Part shown: one piece after another, positions 1 through 6,023 of the stretch
How the letters are laid out: every line of letters starts with the position of its first letter
Position numbering within the stretch: position 1 is the stretch's first letter
Origin: a bacterium
GTDB lineage: Bacteria; Spirochaetota; JAHITG01
Direction: 5' to 3'
Assembly (NCBI GenBank): GCA_028711675.1
Contig: JAQTRT010000177.1
Location: 1 to 6,854 of the forward strand
Length of the DNA stretch: 6,854 bases
Notes under the pieces: generated by a model
What the model saw: the letters and a program-made list of their open reading frames with translations, nothing else
Told to the model about the DNA's origin: nothing
The model's database searches: none
Position numbers and translations under genes: made by a program

Positions 1-508
1 CTTTCAACTGTACAAGAAGAGGTTCAGGCAGGTCCGGCGAACCGGCTGTCACAAGGATCCTGTCATACGGCCCGTTCTCAGGCCAGCCTGCTGTGCCGTC
101 CCCGGCCTTGAACCGGATGTTCGGAATATCCAGTCCGGCAAGTGTTTCCCTTGCCCTCTCCAGCAGGGGTTCGAGGCGTTCCACGGTATACACTTCCCCG
201 GCAAGTCCGGCCAGGATACGGGTCTGGTAACCTGAACCTGTTCCGATCTCAAGGACCTTCTCGCCCCCGTTCAGCTCCAGAAGCTCGGTCATGAGAGCCA
301 CCATATAAGGCTGGGAAATGGTCTGGCCGCAGCCGATGGCCAGCGGTGAATCATCATACGCATGAGCCCTGGACCCTTCCGGTACAAAGACCTCACGGGG
401 CACATTCCCCATGATCTCCAGGACCCGCGGGTCCCTGATGCCCCGCGCTTTGATCTGTTCGTTCACCATGGTCATGCGGAGTTCCTGAAAGCCGTTTTTT
501 TCCGTCAT
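1..508 (-). CDS. pcm: Protein-L-isoaspartate O-methyltransferase, partial (C-terminus beyond the left edge)
   Basis: This SAM-dependent cytosolic enzyme methylates L-isoaspartyl residues in damaged proteins and so starts their repair. The 169 codons present match the family from the start: an N-terminal R-D-P-R-V-L helix, GQTISQPYMVALMTELL (residues 61-77, the isoaspartate/SAM pocket signature), SAM-binding motif I VLEIGTGSGYQT (85-96), the acidic end of strand 2 (V-E, 109-110) and GDG (137-139). The E. coli enzyme is 208 residues long, so roughly 40-45 C-terminal residues lie outside the window. The frame is open to base 1 with no lesion. The start is uncertain: the ATG at 508 has only a weak upstream purine stretch, whereas an in-frame ATG at 475 (residue 12) has AGGA seven bases upstream. 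It lies 24 nt after the coaB stop, so it is probably the third gene of the coaC-coaB-pcm operon. Identity is very secure; the start is not. Confidence 0.95.
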   Translation of the reverse strand, partial: MTEKNGFQELRMTMVNEQIKARGIRDPRVLEIMGNVPREVFVPEGSRAHAYDDSPLAIGCGQTISQPYMVALMTELLELNGGEKVLEIGTGSGYQTRILAGLAGEVYTVERLEPLLERARETLAGLDIPNIRFKAGDGTAGWPENGPYDRILVTAGSPDLPEPLLVQLK

Positions 509-532
509 ATATTCTTTGACCCGGTCCGCTTA

Positions 533-1222
533 TTATGATCTTTCATAGCAGGCCTTCTTCTGAAGAAGATCCGTTACAGCCTTGATGAGTTCCCCGGCGA
601 TCCTGGCCTTGGAGATCCTGGAAAAGGCCGTGGTCCGGTCCCGCGAGATGAAGTAAACCCGTGTGGAATCAGAGCCGAAGGGATTGTTCTTTCTGTTCAC
701 GGGATTGGCCACGATCAGGTCCAGCCCCTTTTTTATCAGCTTGGCCCGCGCGTTCCTCTCCGTGTTCTCCGTTTCCGCCGCAAATCCGATGAAGATGTTC
801 TCCTCTCTTTTTTTACGGGAAAGCTCTTGAAGGATATCGATGGTGGGTTCCAGTTTCAGGACCCGGCCGTGACCCTTCTTCATTTTCCGGTTCCGGACAC
901 GGCTGACTCTGTAATCAGAAACAGCAGCGGACATGATCAGGATGGAATCGGGCCGGAGACGGGTCCGGAGAGCTTTGTACATATCGTCCACGGTCAAAGC
1001 CTGGAGCGCCCGAAGACCGCGCGGCACAGGGACCTTCATGCCGGCATGGACGAGCAGGACCCGGCTTGTGTACCTGCGGAATTCCCCGGCAATGGCCAGC
1101 CCCATCTTTCCCGAGGAAAAATTACCTATGAACCGGACCGGGTCAATGGGCTCCACGGTACCGCCGGCTGTCACGATGACCCTCCGGCGTCCCAGTATTC
1201 TTTTTATCTCACTTGATCTCAT
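533..1222 (-). CDS. coaB: Phosphopantothenate--cysteine ligase (stand-alone CoaB)
   Basis: This enzyme joins 4'-phosphopantothenate to cysteine with nucleotide activation (CTP in the bacterial CoaBC type), the second step from pantothenate to coenzyme A. The 229 residues fit one CoaB domain. Visible motifs are VTAGGTVEPIDPVRFIGN (17-34), with N34 matching the asparagine that stabilises the acyl-cytidylate in E. coli CoaBC; SSGKMG (36-41), the start of the Rossmann helix; AAVSDY (99-104); a basic K-M-K-K (113-116) in place of the usual K-I-K-K; GFAAET (146-151); and a late N-P...F-G-S-D segment. Its ATG lies inside the last codons of coaC (14-nt overlap, +1 frame), and its frame is closed by a TAG at 1226-1228, so the ATG at 1222 is the only plausible AUG start. 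There is no clear Shine-Dalgarno sequence, so translation is probably coupled to coaC. It ends in tandem TAA stops. In most bacteria this domain is fused behind CoaC. Confidence 0.94.
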   Translation of the reverse strand: MRSSEIKRILGRRRVIVTAGGTVEPIDPVRFIGNFSSGKMGLAIAGEFRRYTSRVLLVHAGMKVPVPRGLRALQALTVDDMYKALRTRLRPDSILIMSAAVSDYRVSRVRNRKMKKGHGRVLKLEPTIDILQELSRKKREENIFIGFAAETENTERNARAKLIKKGLDLIVANPVNRKNNPFGSDSTRVYFISRDRTTAFSRISKARIAGELIKAVTDLLQKKACYERS

Positions 1223-1754
1223 TTTCTACGGCCCGGATGATTTTCTGAAGATCGGCCAGCCGGCCCTCCCCTTCTTCTCCGCAGGCCAGGTCCCCTTTCT
1301 CCGCATCAATGATTATATATTTATCCCGGTATTTCCTCAGAAGAGCCAGGTTGTTCTGGAACACGGGATTCCGGTACATGTGATGGTTCATGCTGGGCGC
1401 CAGAATGATCTTATGGGGAAAGGAGAGACAGAGCGTGCTCAAGAGGTCATCGGCCAGGCCATGCGCTATCTTGGCTATGATGTTGGCCGTGGCCGGGGCC
1501 AGGACCATCAAACGGCCTATCTGGGAAAGGGAAATATGGGGCATGCTGTACCGGGAGGTCTCCTCAAAGGAACGGAGGAAGACCGGATTCCCTGTCAGGG
1601 TCTTGAAGGTTAGGGGTGTCACGAACTGGGCGGCGTTCTCGGTCATGACCGTATGCACCGTGAAGTCCATTTTTACCAGTTTTCGCGCCAGATCACAGAC
1701 CTTGTATGTGGCGATGCCGCCGCTGATACCCAGGATAATGCTCTTATTTTTCAT
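1209..1754 (-). CDS. coaC: Phosphopantothenoylcysteine decarboxylase (stand-alone CoaC)
   Basis: This FMN-dependent decarboxylase of the HFCD flavoprotein family converts 4'-phosphopantothenoylcysteine to 4'-phosphopantetheine, the step after CoaB in coenzyme A synthesis. Its 181 residues show the flavin-binding SGGIATYK (11-18), the catalytic histidine H73 in M-P-H-I-S-L, the flavin-contact segment LAPATANIIAKIAHGLADDLL (85-105), the substrate motif P-S-M-N-H-H-M with N123, and the proton-donor cysteine C158 in L-A-C-G. All key residues are therefore intact. The ATG at 1754 was chosen because GGAGGT lies six bases upstream (1766-1761). An in-frame ATG at 1850 would add 32 residues unlike the family, encoded by the leader hairpin. 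It is the first gene of the minus-strand operon. Its last five codons overlap coaB, so the usual CoaBC fusion is split here at the domain boundary. Confidence 0.95.
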   Translation of the reverse strand: MKNKSIILGISGGIATYKVCDLARKLVKMDFTVHTVMTENAAQFVTPLTFKTLTGNPVFLRSFEETSRYSMPHISLSQIGRLMVLAPATANIIAKIAHGLADDLLSTLCLSFPHKIILAPSMNHHMYRNPVFQNNLALLRKYRDKYIIIDAEKGDLACGEEGEGRLADLQKIIRAVENEIK

Positions 1755-1760
1755 TCTTTT

Positions 1761-1766
1761 ACCTCC
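1761..1766 (-). promoter_or_regulatory. Strong ribosome binding site of coaC
   Basis: GGAGGT lies six bases before the ATG at 1754 and decides that start over the upstream in-frame ATG at 1850. It lies at the edge of an 8-bp palindrome, CTCCGGAG (1763-1770), and nine bases downstream of the leader hairpin. Confidence 0.85.
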
Positions 1767-1774
1767 GGAGAGCC

Positions 1775-1828
1775 GCAACAGGCCACCGGGCCCGGGGGGG
1801 ATGATACGACTCCCCTTCCGCCTGTTGC
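1775..1828 (-). promoter_or_regulatory. GC-rich stem-loop in the coaC 5' leader
   Basis: A perfect 9-bp inverted repeat, GCAACAGGC (1775-1783) and GCCTGTTGC (1820-1828), encloses a second possible stem, GGGGA with TCCCC (1811-1815 with 1797-1801) around a nine-base loop. It also encloses a 10-bp palindrome, CCGGGCCCGG (1786-1795). On the minus strand this lies between the putative promoter and the coaC ribosome binding site, so the mRNA could begin at or near the 5' arm. No U-tract follows, so it is not a terminator. It may stabilise the mRNA or control translation; no known riboswitch class was recognised. Confidence 0.5.
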
Positions 1829-1832
1829 ACAA

Positions 1833-1861
1833 GAAATTACTCATTTTCAATCCTGTGTCAA
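1833..1861 (-). promoter_or_regulatory. Putative promoter of coaC-coaB-pcm
   Basis: On the minus strand a perfect -35 hexamer TTGACA (1861-1856) is followed after 16 bases by TAATTT (1839-1834), a weak -10 match. The start of transcription would fall near 1827-1828, at the 5' arm of the leader stem-loop. The -35 is well supported; the -10 is poor by E. coli standards. Confidence 0.4.
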
Positions 1862-1884
1862 ATAAAAAATATTTTTTATTTGAC
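1857..1884. repeat. Perfect 28-bp AT-rich palindrome between divergent genes
   Basis: The half-site GTCAAATAAAAAAT (1857-1870) is followed directly by its exact reverse complement (1871-1884), with no spacer and no mismatch. Symmetry stops at both edges. The two ends read TTGAC outward, so each supplies most of a -35 box for one of the divergent genes. The A/T-rich core lies just upstream of both -35 boxes, where RNA polymerase UP elements lie. It could also be an operator for a dimeric repressor. Its AT richness argues against a terminator, although a T-rich run follows on the plus strand. Confidence 0.85.
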
Positions 1885-1907
1885 GATTTTTTTTATTTTA
1901 GTAGATT
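1880..1907 (+). promoter_or_regulatory. Putative promoter of the lipoprotein-yjbQ-lepB-PBP operon
   Basis: A -35 hexamer TTGACG (1880-1885, 5 of 6 to consensus) is followed after 16 bases by TAGATT (1902-1907, 4 of 6). Transcription would start near 1914, leaving a leader of about 27 bases with the AAAGGAG ribosome binding site. The -35 overlaps the right end of the palindrome. Confidence 0.45.
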
Positions 1908-1926
1908 GTATCAGCCTGGAAGCGAT

Positions 1927-1933
1927 AAAGGAG
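1927..1933 (+). promoter_or_regulatory. Ribosome binding site of the lipoprotein gene
   Basis: AAAGGAG lies seven bases before the ATG at 1941 and fixes that start, directly before the K-R of the signal peptide. Confidence 0.85.
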
Positions 1934-1940
1934 ACACACG

Positions 1941-2540
1941 ATGATAAAACGGCTATTCCCCATTTTTATACTCTGCTTTCTTTTCTTCCTGTCCTGCGAA
2001 GACAAGGAATACAAAGTTGATTACGACAAGAAGAAAGTGGAAGTAAAATACCGGGACGGGATCATCAGCTTTAAGAACAATCTGGATGTGCCCGTGGTCC
2101 TGGACAACGTGAAGATCAACGAGAACGAAACGGCGAATTTCATCAAGTACAAGGTCTGCGATTACGTGAAATACCGGGGAGAGGTCGTGGTGAACTACAG
2201 CGATAAAGTGAACCAGATCATTTCTTTGACCTCCATCCTTCTGCCCGGAAAGACCAAGGAGATCAAACAAGAGGTCAGGAAAGGAGAGGAGATCGTGTTC
2301 GAATTCTCGCCCGTGAACTATATCTTCCTTTCCGATAACGTGTATTTCCTCGACCGGGCCATTTCCTCGAATGAAGTAAAATATAAACAGTATCCCGAAG
2401 GTGAAGTGAAGAAACTGAAACTGAGCTTCATCAAGACCAATGAGAGGGATAAGCTGACCGAGATCGACGGCATCATGATCTATGTGAAGGAATATGAAGC
2501 ATTAAGCGATCATCTTGAGTACAAGGAAATGGAATTTTAA
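1941..2540 (+). CDS. Putative lipoprotein of unknown function
   Basis: I do not recognise this 199-residue protein. It begins with a lipoprotein-type signal: basic K3-R4, a hydrophobic stretch rich in F, I and L (5-17) and F-L-S-C ending at C19. Phenylalanine at -3 is looser than the enterobacterial lipobox but acceptable in spirochaete-type lipoproteins. The first residues after the cysteine are acidic (E-D-K-E), which in some diderm bacteria favours retention at the inner membrane. The mature part is highly charged, K/E-rich, and alternates short hydrophobic stretches in a way that suggests beta strands, so a beta-sandwich is possible. There is one further cysteine (in K-V-C-D) and no repeat or catalytic motif. 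It is the first gene of the plus-strand operon and its stop overlaps the yjbQ ribosome binding site. A role alongside envelope genes lepB and the PBP is only inferred from position. Confidence 0.8.
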   Translation: MIKRLFPIFILCFLFFLSCEDKEYKVDYDKKKVEVKYRDGIISFKNNLDVPVVLDNVKINENETANFIKYKVCDYVKYRGEVVVNYSDKVNQIISLTSILLPGKTKEIKQEVRKGEEIVFEFSPVNYIFLSDNVYFLDRAISSNEVKYKQYPEGEVKKLKLSFIKTNERDKLTEIDGIMIYVKEYEALSDHLEYKEMEF

Positions 2541-2545
2541 GGACT

Positions 2546-2944
2546 ATGCTGGAAATAATCCCGATAAAGAGCGCAAAAAGGGTGGAGATCATGGACATCA
2601 CCCCTGAGGTGCAGAACATCGTAAAAAGGTCCAAGGTCAGGGAAGGCATCTGCCTGGTCTATAGCCCGCACACCACCACGGCCGTCACCATCAATGAATC
2701 CGCAGACCCTTCGGTCAAGAAAGATATCCTGAACTCACTCGACAGGATCATCCCCACCAGCAACGGTTACAGCCACAGTGAAGGCAATTCCGATGCCCAC
2801 ATCAAATCATCCGTCATCGGCTGCGAAAGGACTGTCATCATCCATGAAGGCGTCCTTCTTCTGGGCACCTGGCAGGGTATTTTTTTTTGTGAATTCGACG
2901 GCCCCCGGGTCCGCAGGCCCCACGTCAAGATCATGGAGGGCTGA
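2546..2944 (+). CDS. yjbQ: YjbQ family protein (UPF0047, secondary thiamine-phosphate synthase)
   Basis: A 132-residue cytosolic protein of the small YjbQ/UPF0047 family. The E. coli member has weak thiamine-phosphate synthase activity and can replace thiE when overproduced; the family's main role is unclear. All signatures are present: HTTTAVTINE with the following A-D-P (42-55), GNSDAHIK (80-87), and the C-terminal LGTWQGIFFCEFDGPR (106-121). The conserved histidines H42 and H85 are kept. Length is normal for the family. The ATG at 2546 follows the lipoprotein stop by five bases, and AAGGA (2539-2543) overlaps that stop, so the two are co-translated. Nine consecutive T bases (2880-2888) encode part of the conserved GIFF segment. 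No thiamine gene is in the window, so the neighbours give no pathway support. Confidence 0.93.
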   Translation: MLEIIPIKSAKRVEIMDITPEVQNIVKRSKVREGICLVYSPHTTTAVTINESADPSVKKDILNSLDRIIPTSNGYSHSEGNSDAHIKSSVIGCERTVIIHEGVLLLGTWQGIFFCEFDGPRVRRPHVKIMEG

Positions 2945-3005
2945 CCGGCACCCGTGACAGGACCATTCTGCACCCGGTCTTCGCGATGGGACGCGCCCCG
3001 TTCTC

Positions 3006-3590
3006 ATGAACTATTCTATGGAAGATAAAACGAATAAATCAACAGCCAGGATCATACAGGAGATCATCCAGGTCATCCTGGTCGCTCTGGTCCTCGCTAT
3101 CCTGATAAGGATCTTTTTTCTGGAAGCCTTCCTTGTCCCTTCCACATCCATGGAAAGCACGCTTCAGCCGGGCGACCAGGTCCTGGTCTGGAAATTCCTG
3201 TACAACCGGAAAATTCCCGTGCTGAATAAAAAAACAGCTCTGGGCTTCCCTGTCAGGAGGAAAGACATCATCGTTATCAGGATGAACGAGGATGAGAACC
3301 TTATCAAACGCGTCATCGGGCTGGCCGGGGACCGGGTCATTCTGAAAGAGGGCCAGGTCCACGTGAACGGCCGGCTGCTGAAAGAACCCTACCTCCGGAT
3401 AGACCCTTCCTTTCAATACCTGCCTACCCGTTTCGACGTGCCTGGCCGCCATTATTTTGTCATGGGTGACTTCCGGGCCAACAGCAAGGACAGCAGGGAT
3501 TTCGGCTTCATCCCGGAAAACAAGATCACGGGCCGCGCCATCCTCATTTATTACCCGTTCTCAAGGATCAAAGTATTACACCATGAATAA
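3006..3590 (+). CDS. lepB: Signal peptidase I
   Basis: This inner-membrane serine/lysine endopeptidase removes signal peptides from exported proteins on the outer face of the membrane. The 194 residues hold one N-terminal membrane segment (about 18-39), box B P-S-T-S-M with nucleophile S48, box C R-K-D-I-I-V-I (85-91), box D K-R-V-I-G-L-A-G-D with general base K101, and box E GDFRANSKDSRDFG (154-167) with the conserved D-S-R (162-164). Two changes stand out: box D has A where P is usual (G-L-P-G-D), and box E has G-D-F-R where G-D-N-R is usual. The catalytic dyad is intact, so it should be active. It has a single membrane anchor, unlike the two of E. coli LepB. No good Shine-Dalgarno sequence precedes the ATG at 3006 or the in-frame ATG at 3018, so either could be the start. 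It follows yjbQ by 61 bases and overlaps the PBP gene by eight. Confidence 0.95.
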   Translation: MNYSMEDKTNKSTARIIQEIIQVILVALVLAILIRIFFLEAFLVPSTSMESTLQPGDQVLVWKFLYNRKIPVLNKKTALGFPVRRKDIIVIRMNEDENLIKRVIGLAGDRVILKEGQVHVNGRLLKEPYLRIDPSFQYLPTRFDVPGRHYFVMGDFRANSKDSRDFGFIPENKITGRAILIYYPFSRIKVLHHE

Positions 3591-5436
3591 CCAGCCGCTG
3601 GATACAGAAAAAAAAAGATTAAAGATCTTCATCGCCCTCCTCTTCTCCCTGTTCCTGATCATGTTCGTCCGGCTGTTTTACCTGACCATCCTGCGCCACG
3701 ACGCACAGGATACCAAAAAAGGGATCGTCCCGGAACGGGGACAGATCCTGGACCGGAACATAAAAAAACTGGCGCTTAGCATAAAAGTATATTCAATTTT
3801 CTGCAACGCGCTGGAAACCGCTGAGATCAATCCCGGCCGTACCGCTGATATCTCCCGTCTGCTGGACATATCCGAACATCAGCTCCGCCCTCTCCTCCGG
3901 TCAGGAAAAAGCTTTGTATGGCTGAAAAGACAGGTCGATTATTATACCCTGAAAAAGGTGCTTGACCTCCGTATCAAGGGCATCTATTACATAAAAGAAT
4001 ATAAACGTTTTTACCCCAACGTCCGGCTGGCCAGCCACGTTCTCGGTATCGTAGGCGTGGATAACAGCGGCCTGGAAGGCGTGGAACTATATTATGATAA
4101 ATACCTGAATGCCGGGCTTCTCCAGCCCGAAGAGAACCTCAACATCGTCCTTTCCCTGGACAAGAACATCCAGTACATCGTGGAGACCGAACTCCGGAGG
4201 AAGGTCAGGGAGGTCAGGGCCCGCGGCGGCACAGCCATCATTATGGAACCCGACACCGGTTACATCATCGCCATGGTGAACATCCCCGACTTCGATCCCA
4301 ATCTGTACCTGCGGTCTACGGACAGGGAACGCAGGAATATCGCCATCAGCGATACCTTTGAACCCGGTTCCATCTTCAAGATATTCTCAGCGGCAACGGT
4401 TTATTCCGAGAATGTCATCAAGGGGAACGAACAGTTCTTCTGTAACGGTCATATCGTGATCGGCGACAAGACGCTCTCCTGCTGGAAAAAACACGGGCTT
4501 CTTGATTTTCACCAGGTGATCAAGGATTCCTGCAATGTGGGGATGACCAGGACCATACTAAAGATATCTCCCATGAAATTCTACGATTACCTGAGGAATT
4601 TCGGCATCGGGAATTACACGGGAATAGACCTGCCGGGAGAAGTGCAGGGCTCCCTGCGAAAGCCTAAGGGCATGGGTGCCTTCTCGGAAGCCGCCATCTC
4701 CCTGGGACAGGAAGTGGGCGTGACATCCATCCAGCTCATTTCAGCCGCCTGTTCGGTCTTTAATAACGGGAAGATCATGGAACCTAAGATCGTCAAGGCC
4801 ATCGTGAGGCCGGACGGCACTATTTATAAAAAATTCGAGCCTATCATCGTCAGGCAGGTCCTGTCAGCCGCAATAGCGGACAAGGTGGCCGAGGACCTGA
4901 TCGGCGTGGTCGAGGAAGGGGGGACGGGCGACCTGGCTTATGTGAAGAACTTCCTCATAGCAGGAAAAACCGGCACCGGCGAGATCTACGACAGAAAGAT
5001 CGGGCAATACAACGTCAACCGGGTCAACAGTTCTTTCATCGGTTTTTTCCCGGCGAAAAAAGCCAAATACGCCATCCTGATCACGATCCATGAACCGGGC
5101 AGTCCGGAAAAGACAGGAGGGAAAGTAGCGGCACCGGTCTTTAAGAACATCGTGGATAAGATCATCGCTTATGAAGCCATACCCAATGCCAACAGGATCG
5201 TGGTACAGTCCAAGGAGAGTACGGTTTTTCCTTACCAGAAGGCCAGGCAGACGAACCGCGAGGAGAGGCTCCCTGATCTAAGGGAGAAGAACATGCGGGA
5301 TGTGCTGAACACGCTGAAGCTGTATGACGTGAAGATCAGCCTCATCGGCACAGGCATCGCCTATAAACAGCAGCCGGCCCCCGGGACGCCGGTCAGGAAC
5401 GCGATGGCCGTCACAGTCTGGTTTAAAACGCCTTAA
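3583..5436 (+). CDS. Class B penicillin-binding protein (FtsI/SpoVD-like transpeptidase) with C-terminal PASTA domain
   Basis: This membrane-anchored D,D-transpeptidase cross-links peptidoglycan in the periplasm and is a beta-lactam target. The 617 residues show a short cytoplasmic tail, one membrane anchor (about 13-35), the PBP dimer/pedestal domain from R-G-Q-I-L-D-R-N (52-59) with the G-L-E-G-V-E-L segment (163-169), and the transpeptidase domain. The latter carries S-I-F-K with catalytic S263 and K266, S-C-N (316-318) and K-T-G-T (462-465). A PASTA domain (about 563-616) closes it, with L-P-D-L and Q-Q-P-A-P-G-T visible. There is no transglycosylase domain. The ATG at 3583 lies inside the lepB stop region (8-nt overlap). 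A longer ORF from 3457 would overlap lepB with residues unlike the family, so it is rejected. Translation is probably coupled to lepB. Nine A bases (3608-3616) follow the start closely. The FtsI-like rather than PBP2-like assignment rests on the PASTA domain and is likely, not proven. Confidence 0.93.
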   Translation: MNNQPLDTEKKRLKIFIALLFSLFLIMFVRLFYLTILRHDAQDTKKGIVPERGQILDRNIKKLALSIKVYSIFCNALETAEINPGRTADISRLLDISEHQLRPLLRSGKSFVWLKRQVDYYTLKKVLDLRIKGIYYIKEYKRFYPNVRLASHVLGIVGVDNSGLEGVELYYDKYLNAGLLQPEENLNIVLSLDKNIQYIVETELRRKVREVRARGGTAIIMEPDTGYIIAMVNIPDFDPNLYLRSTDRERRNIAISDTFEPGSIFKIFSAATVYSENVIKGNEQFFCNGHIVIGDKTLSCWKKHGLLDFHQVIKDSCNVGMTRTILKISPMKFYDYLRNFGIGNYTGIDLPGEVQGSLRKPKGMGAFSEAAISLGQEVGVTSIQLISAACSVFNNGKIMEPKIVKAIVRPDGTIYKKFEPIIVRQVLSAAIADKVAEDLIGVVEEGGTGDLAYVKNFLIAGKTGTGEIYDRKIGQYNVNRVNSSFIGFFPAKKAKYAILITIHEPGSPEKTGGKVAAPVFKNIVDKIIAYEAIPNANRIVVQSKESTVFPYQKARQTNREERLPDLREKNMRDVLNTLKLYDVKISLIGTGIAYKQQPAPGTPVRNAMAVTVWFKTP

Positions 5437-5447
5437 TTCGTTTTAAA
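5422..5447. terminator. Symmetric inverted repeat at convergent gene ends; possible weak bidirectional terminator
   Basis: TTTAAAACG (5422-5430) and its exact reverse complement CGTTTTAAA (5439-5447) flank an eight-base loop centred on TTAA, the shared stop palindrome of the PBP and HAMP-protein genes. A hairpin can form in either transcript. The stem is AT-rich and no strong U-tract follows, so termination would be weak. No other terminator-like hairpin is seen at this convergent junction. Confidence 0.35.
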
Positions 5448-6011
5448 ATCCCTTAAAAGCGACTTCATTTTATGAAGCTTGTTGTTCATCAGGATCATAT
5501 CCGTATGGTTCAGATTCCTGACGTTCTTGTACTGCAGGGTATTGAAGATCAGGTCAAAATCCTGCTGGATGGCTTTGATCTTCTTGTTGAGCAGCCCCAT
5601 GGATTCCGTGAGCGTCAGGGCCAGCTCCTGGAGCTCATCCCCTTCACGGAACTTGATCTGGACGGTCAGGTTCGCGTTGCCCAGCTCCCTCAGGATACGC
5701 TTGAACCGGACCAGCGGACCGATGATCTTATGGGAATATTTCAGCAGGTTCCATAAAGCCCAGAGACCGGCTGCCGTGAAAACCACAAGACTGATCTTCA
5801 CCAGAAGCGGCAGGACGCTCACTCCGCTGTCCCTCTGGCGGATGACCGGCGTAAAAAGCCGGGACGAAGGCTCGCGGGACACATCGTAAAGCACCAGCAG
5901 AAGGATCAGGGCGATGATCATGAGCATCAGGAACAAGGAATGGAAGATGAACCGGGTTTGAAATTTTTTATCCACCAGCACACGGTAGCGTAATATCTTC
6001 TTTTCGTTCAT
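5433..6011 (-). CDS. Two-TM inner-membrane protein with HAMP domain, no output domain
   Basis: A 192-residue membrane protein. A basic N-terminus (K-K-I-L-R-Y-R-V-L-V-D-K-K-F-Q-T-R) precedes TM1 (about 21-42), a short outer segment of about 25 residues, and TM2 (about 67-90). A HAMP domain follows (about 91-143), with the proline P99 of I-I-G-P-L and the D-E-L-Q-E-L-A element at 125-131. The rest (144-192) is a charged helical tail, probably coiled coil. HAMP domains pass conformational signals in chemoreceptors and sensor kinases, but no methyl-accepting, kinase or cyclase domain follows. The N-terminal pattern resembles stand-alone HAMP proteins annotated as methyl-accepting chemotaxis proteins in environmental diderm bacteria. 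It may act through a partner. The ATG at 6011 has GGGAGGG about five bases upstream. It follows the secreted-protein gene by 12 bases, and its stop overlaps the PBP stop by four. It is complete; its function is unknown. Confidence 0.8.
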   Translation of the reverse strand: MNEKKILRYRVLVDKKFQTRFIFHSLFLMLMIIALILLLVLYDVSREPSSRLFTPVIRQRDSGVSVLPLLVKISLVVFTAAGLWALWNLLKYSHKIIGPLVRFKRILRELGNANLTVQIKFREGDELQELALTLTESMGLLNKKIKAIQQDFDLIFNTLQYKNVRNLNHTDMILMNNKLHKMKSLLRDFKTN

Positions 6012-6023
6012 AGAGCCCTCCCT

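Noticed and set aside
1755..1850. N-terminal extension of CoaC by 32 residues
   Set aside because: It is encoded by the leader hairpin, and a strong GGAGGT directly precedes the ATG at 1754, where the family N-terminus begins.
1857..1900. Palindrome plus T-run read as a rho-independent terminator
   Set aside because: The stem contains only two G or C bases per arm, no gene on the plus strand precedes it, and it sits between divergent starts.
827..1944. Overlapping plus-strand open frames opposite coaB and coaC
   Set aside because: They are antisense shadows: no ribosome binding site, no recognisable motif, and R/P/G-rich translations typical of non-coding frames.
2945..3005. Possible terminator or promoter between yjbQ and lepB
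   Set aside because: Only short scattered complementarities and no hairpin with a T-run or credible -35/-10 pair; treated as an operon spacer.
3039..3452. 137-codon minus-strand frame opposite lepB
   Set aside because: It is antisense to a gene with intact catalytic motifs; its D/Q/P-rich translation shows no family.
3457..3582. Upstream extension of the PBP reading frame by 42 codons
   Set aside because: It lies wholly inside lepB in another frame, reads as low-similarity R/S-rich sequence, and the family N-terminus begins at the ATG at 3583.
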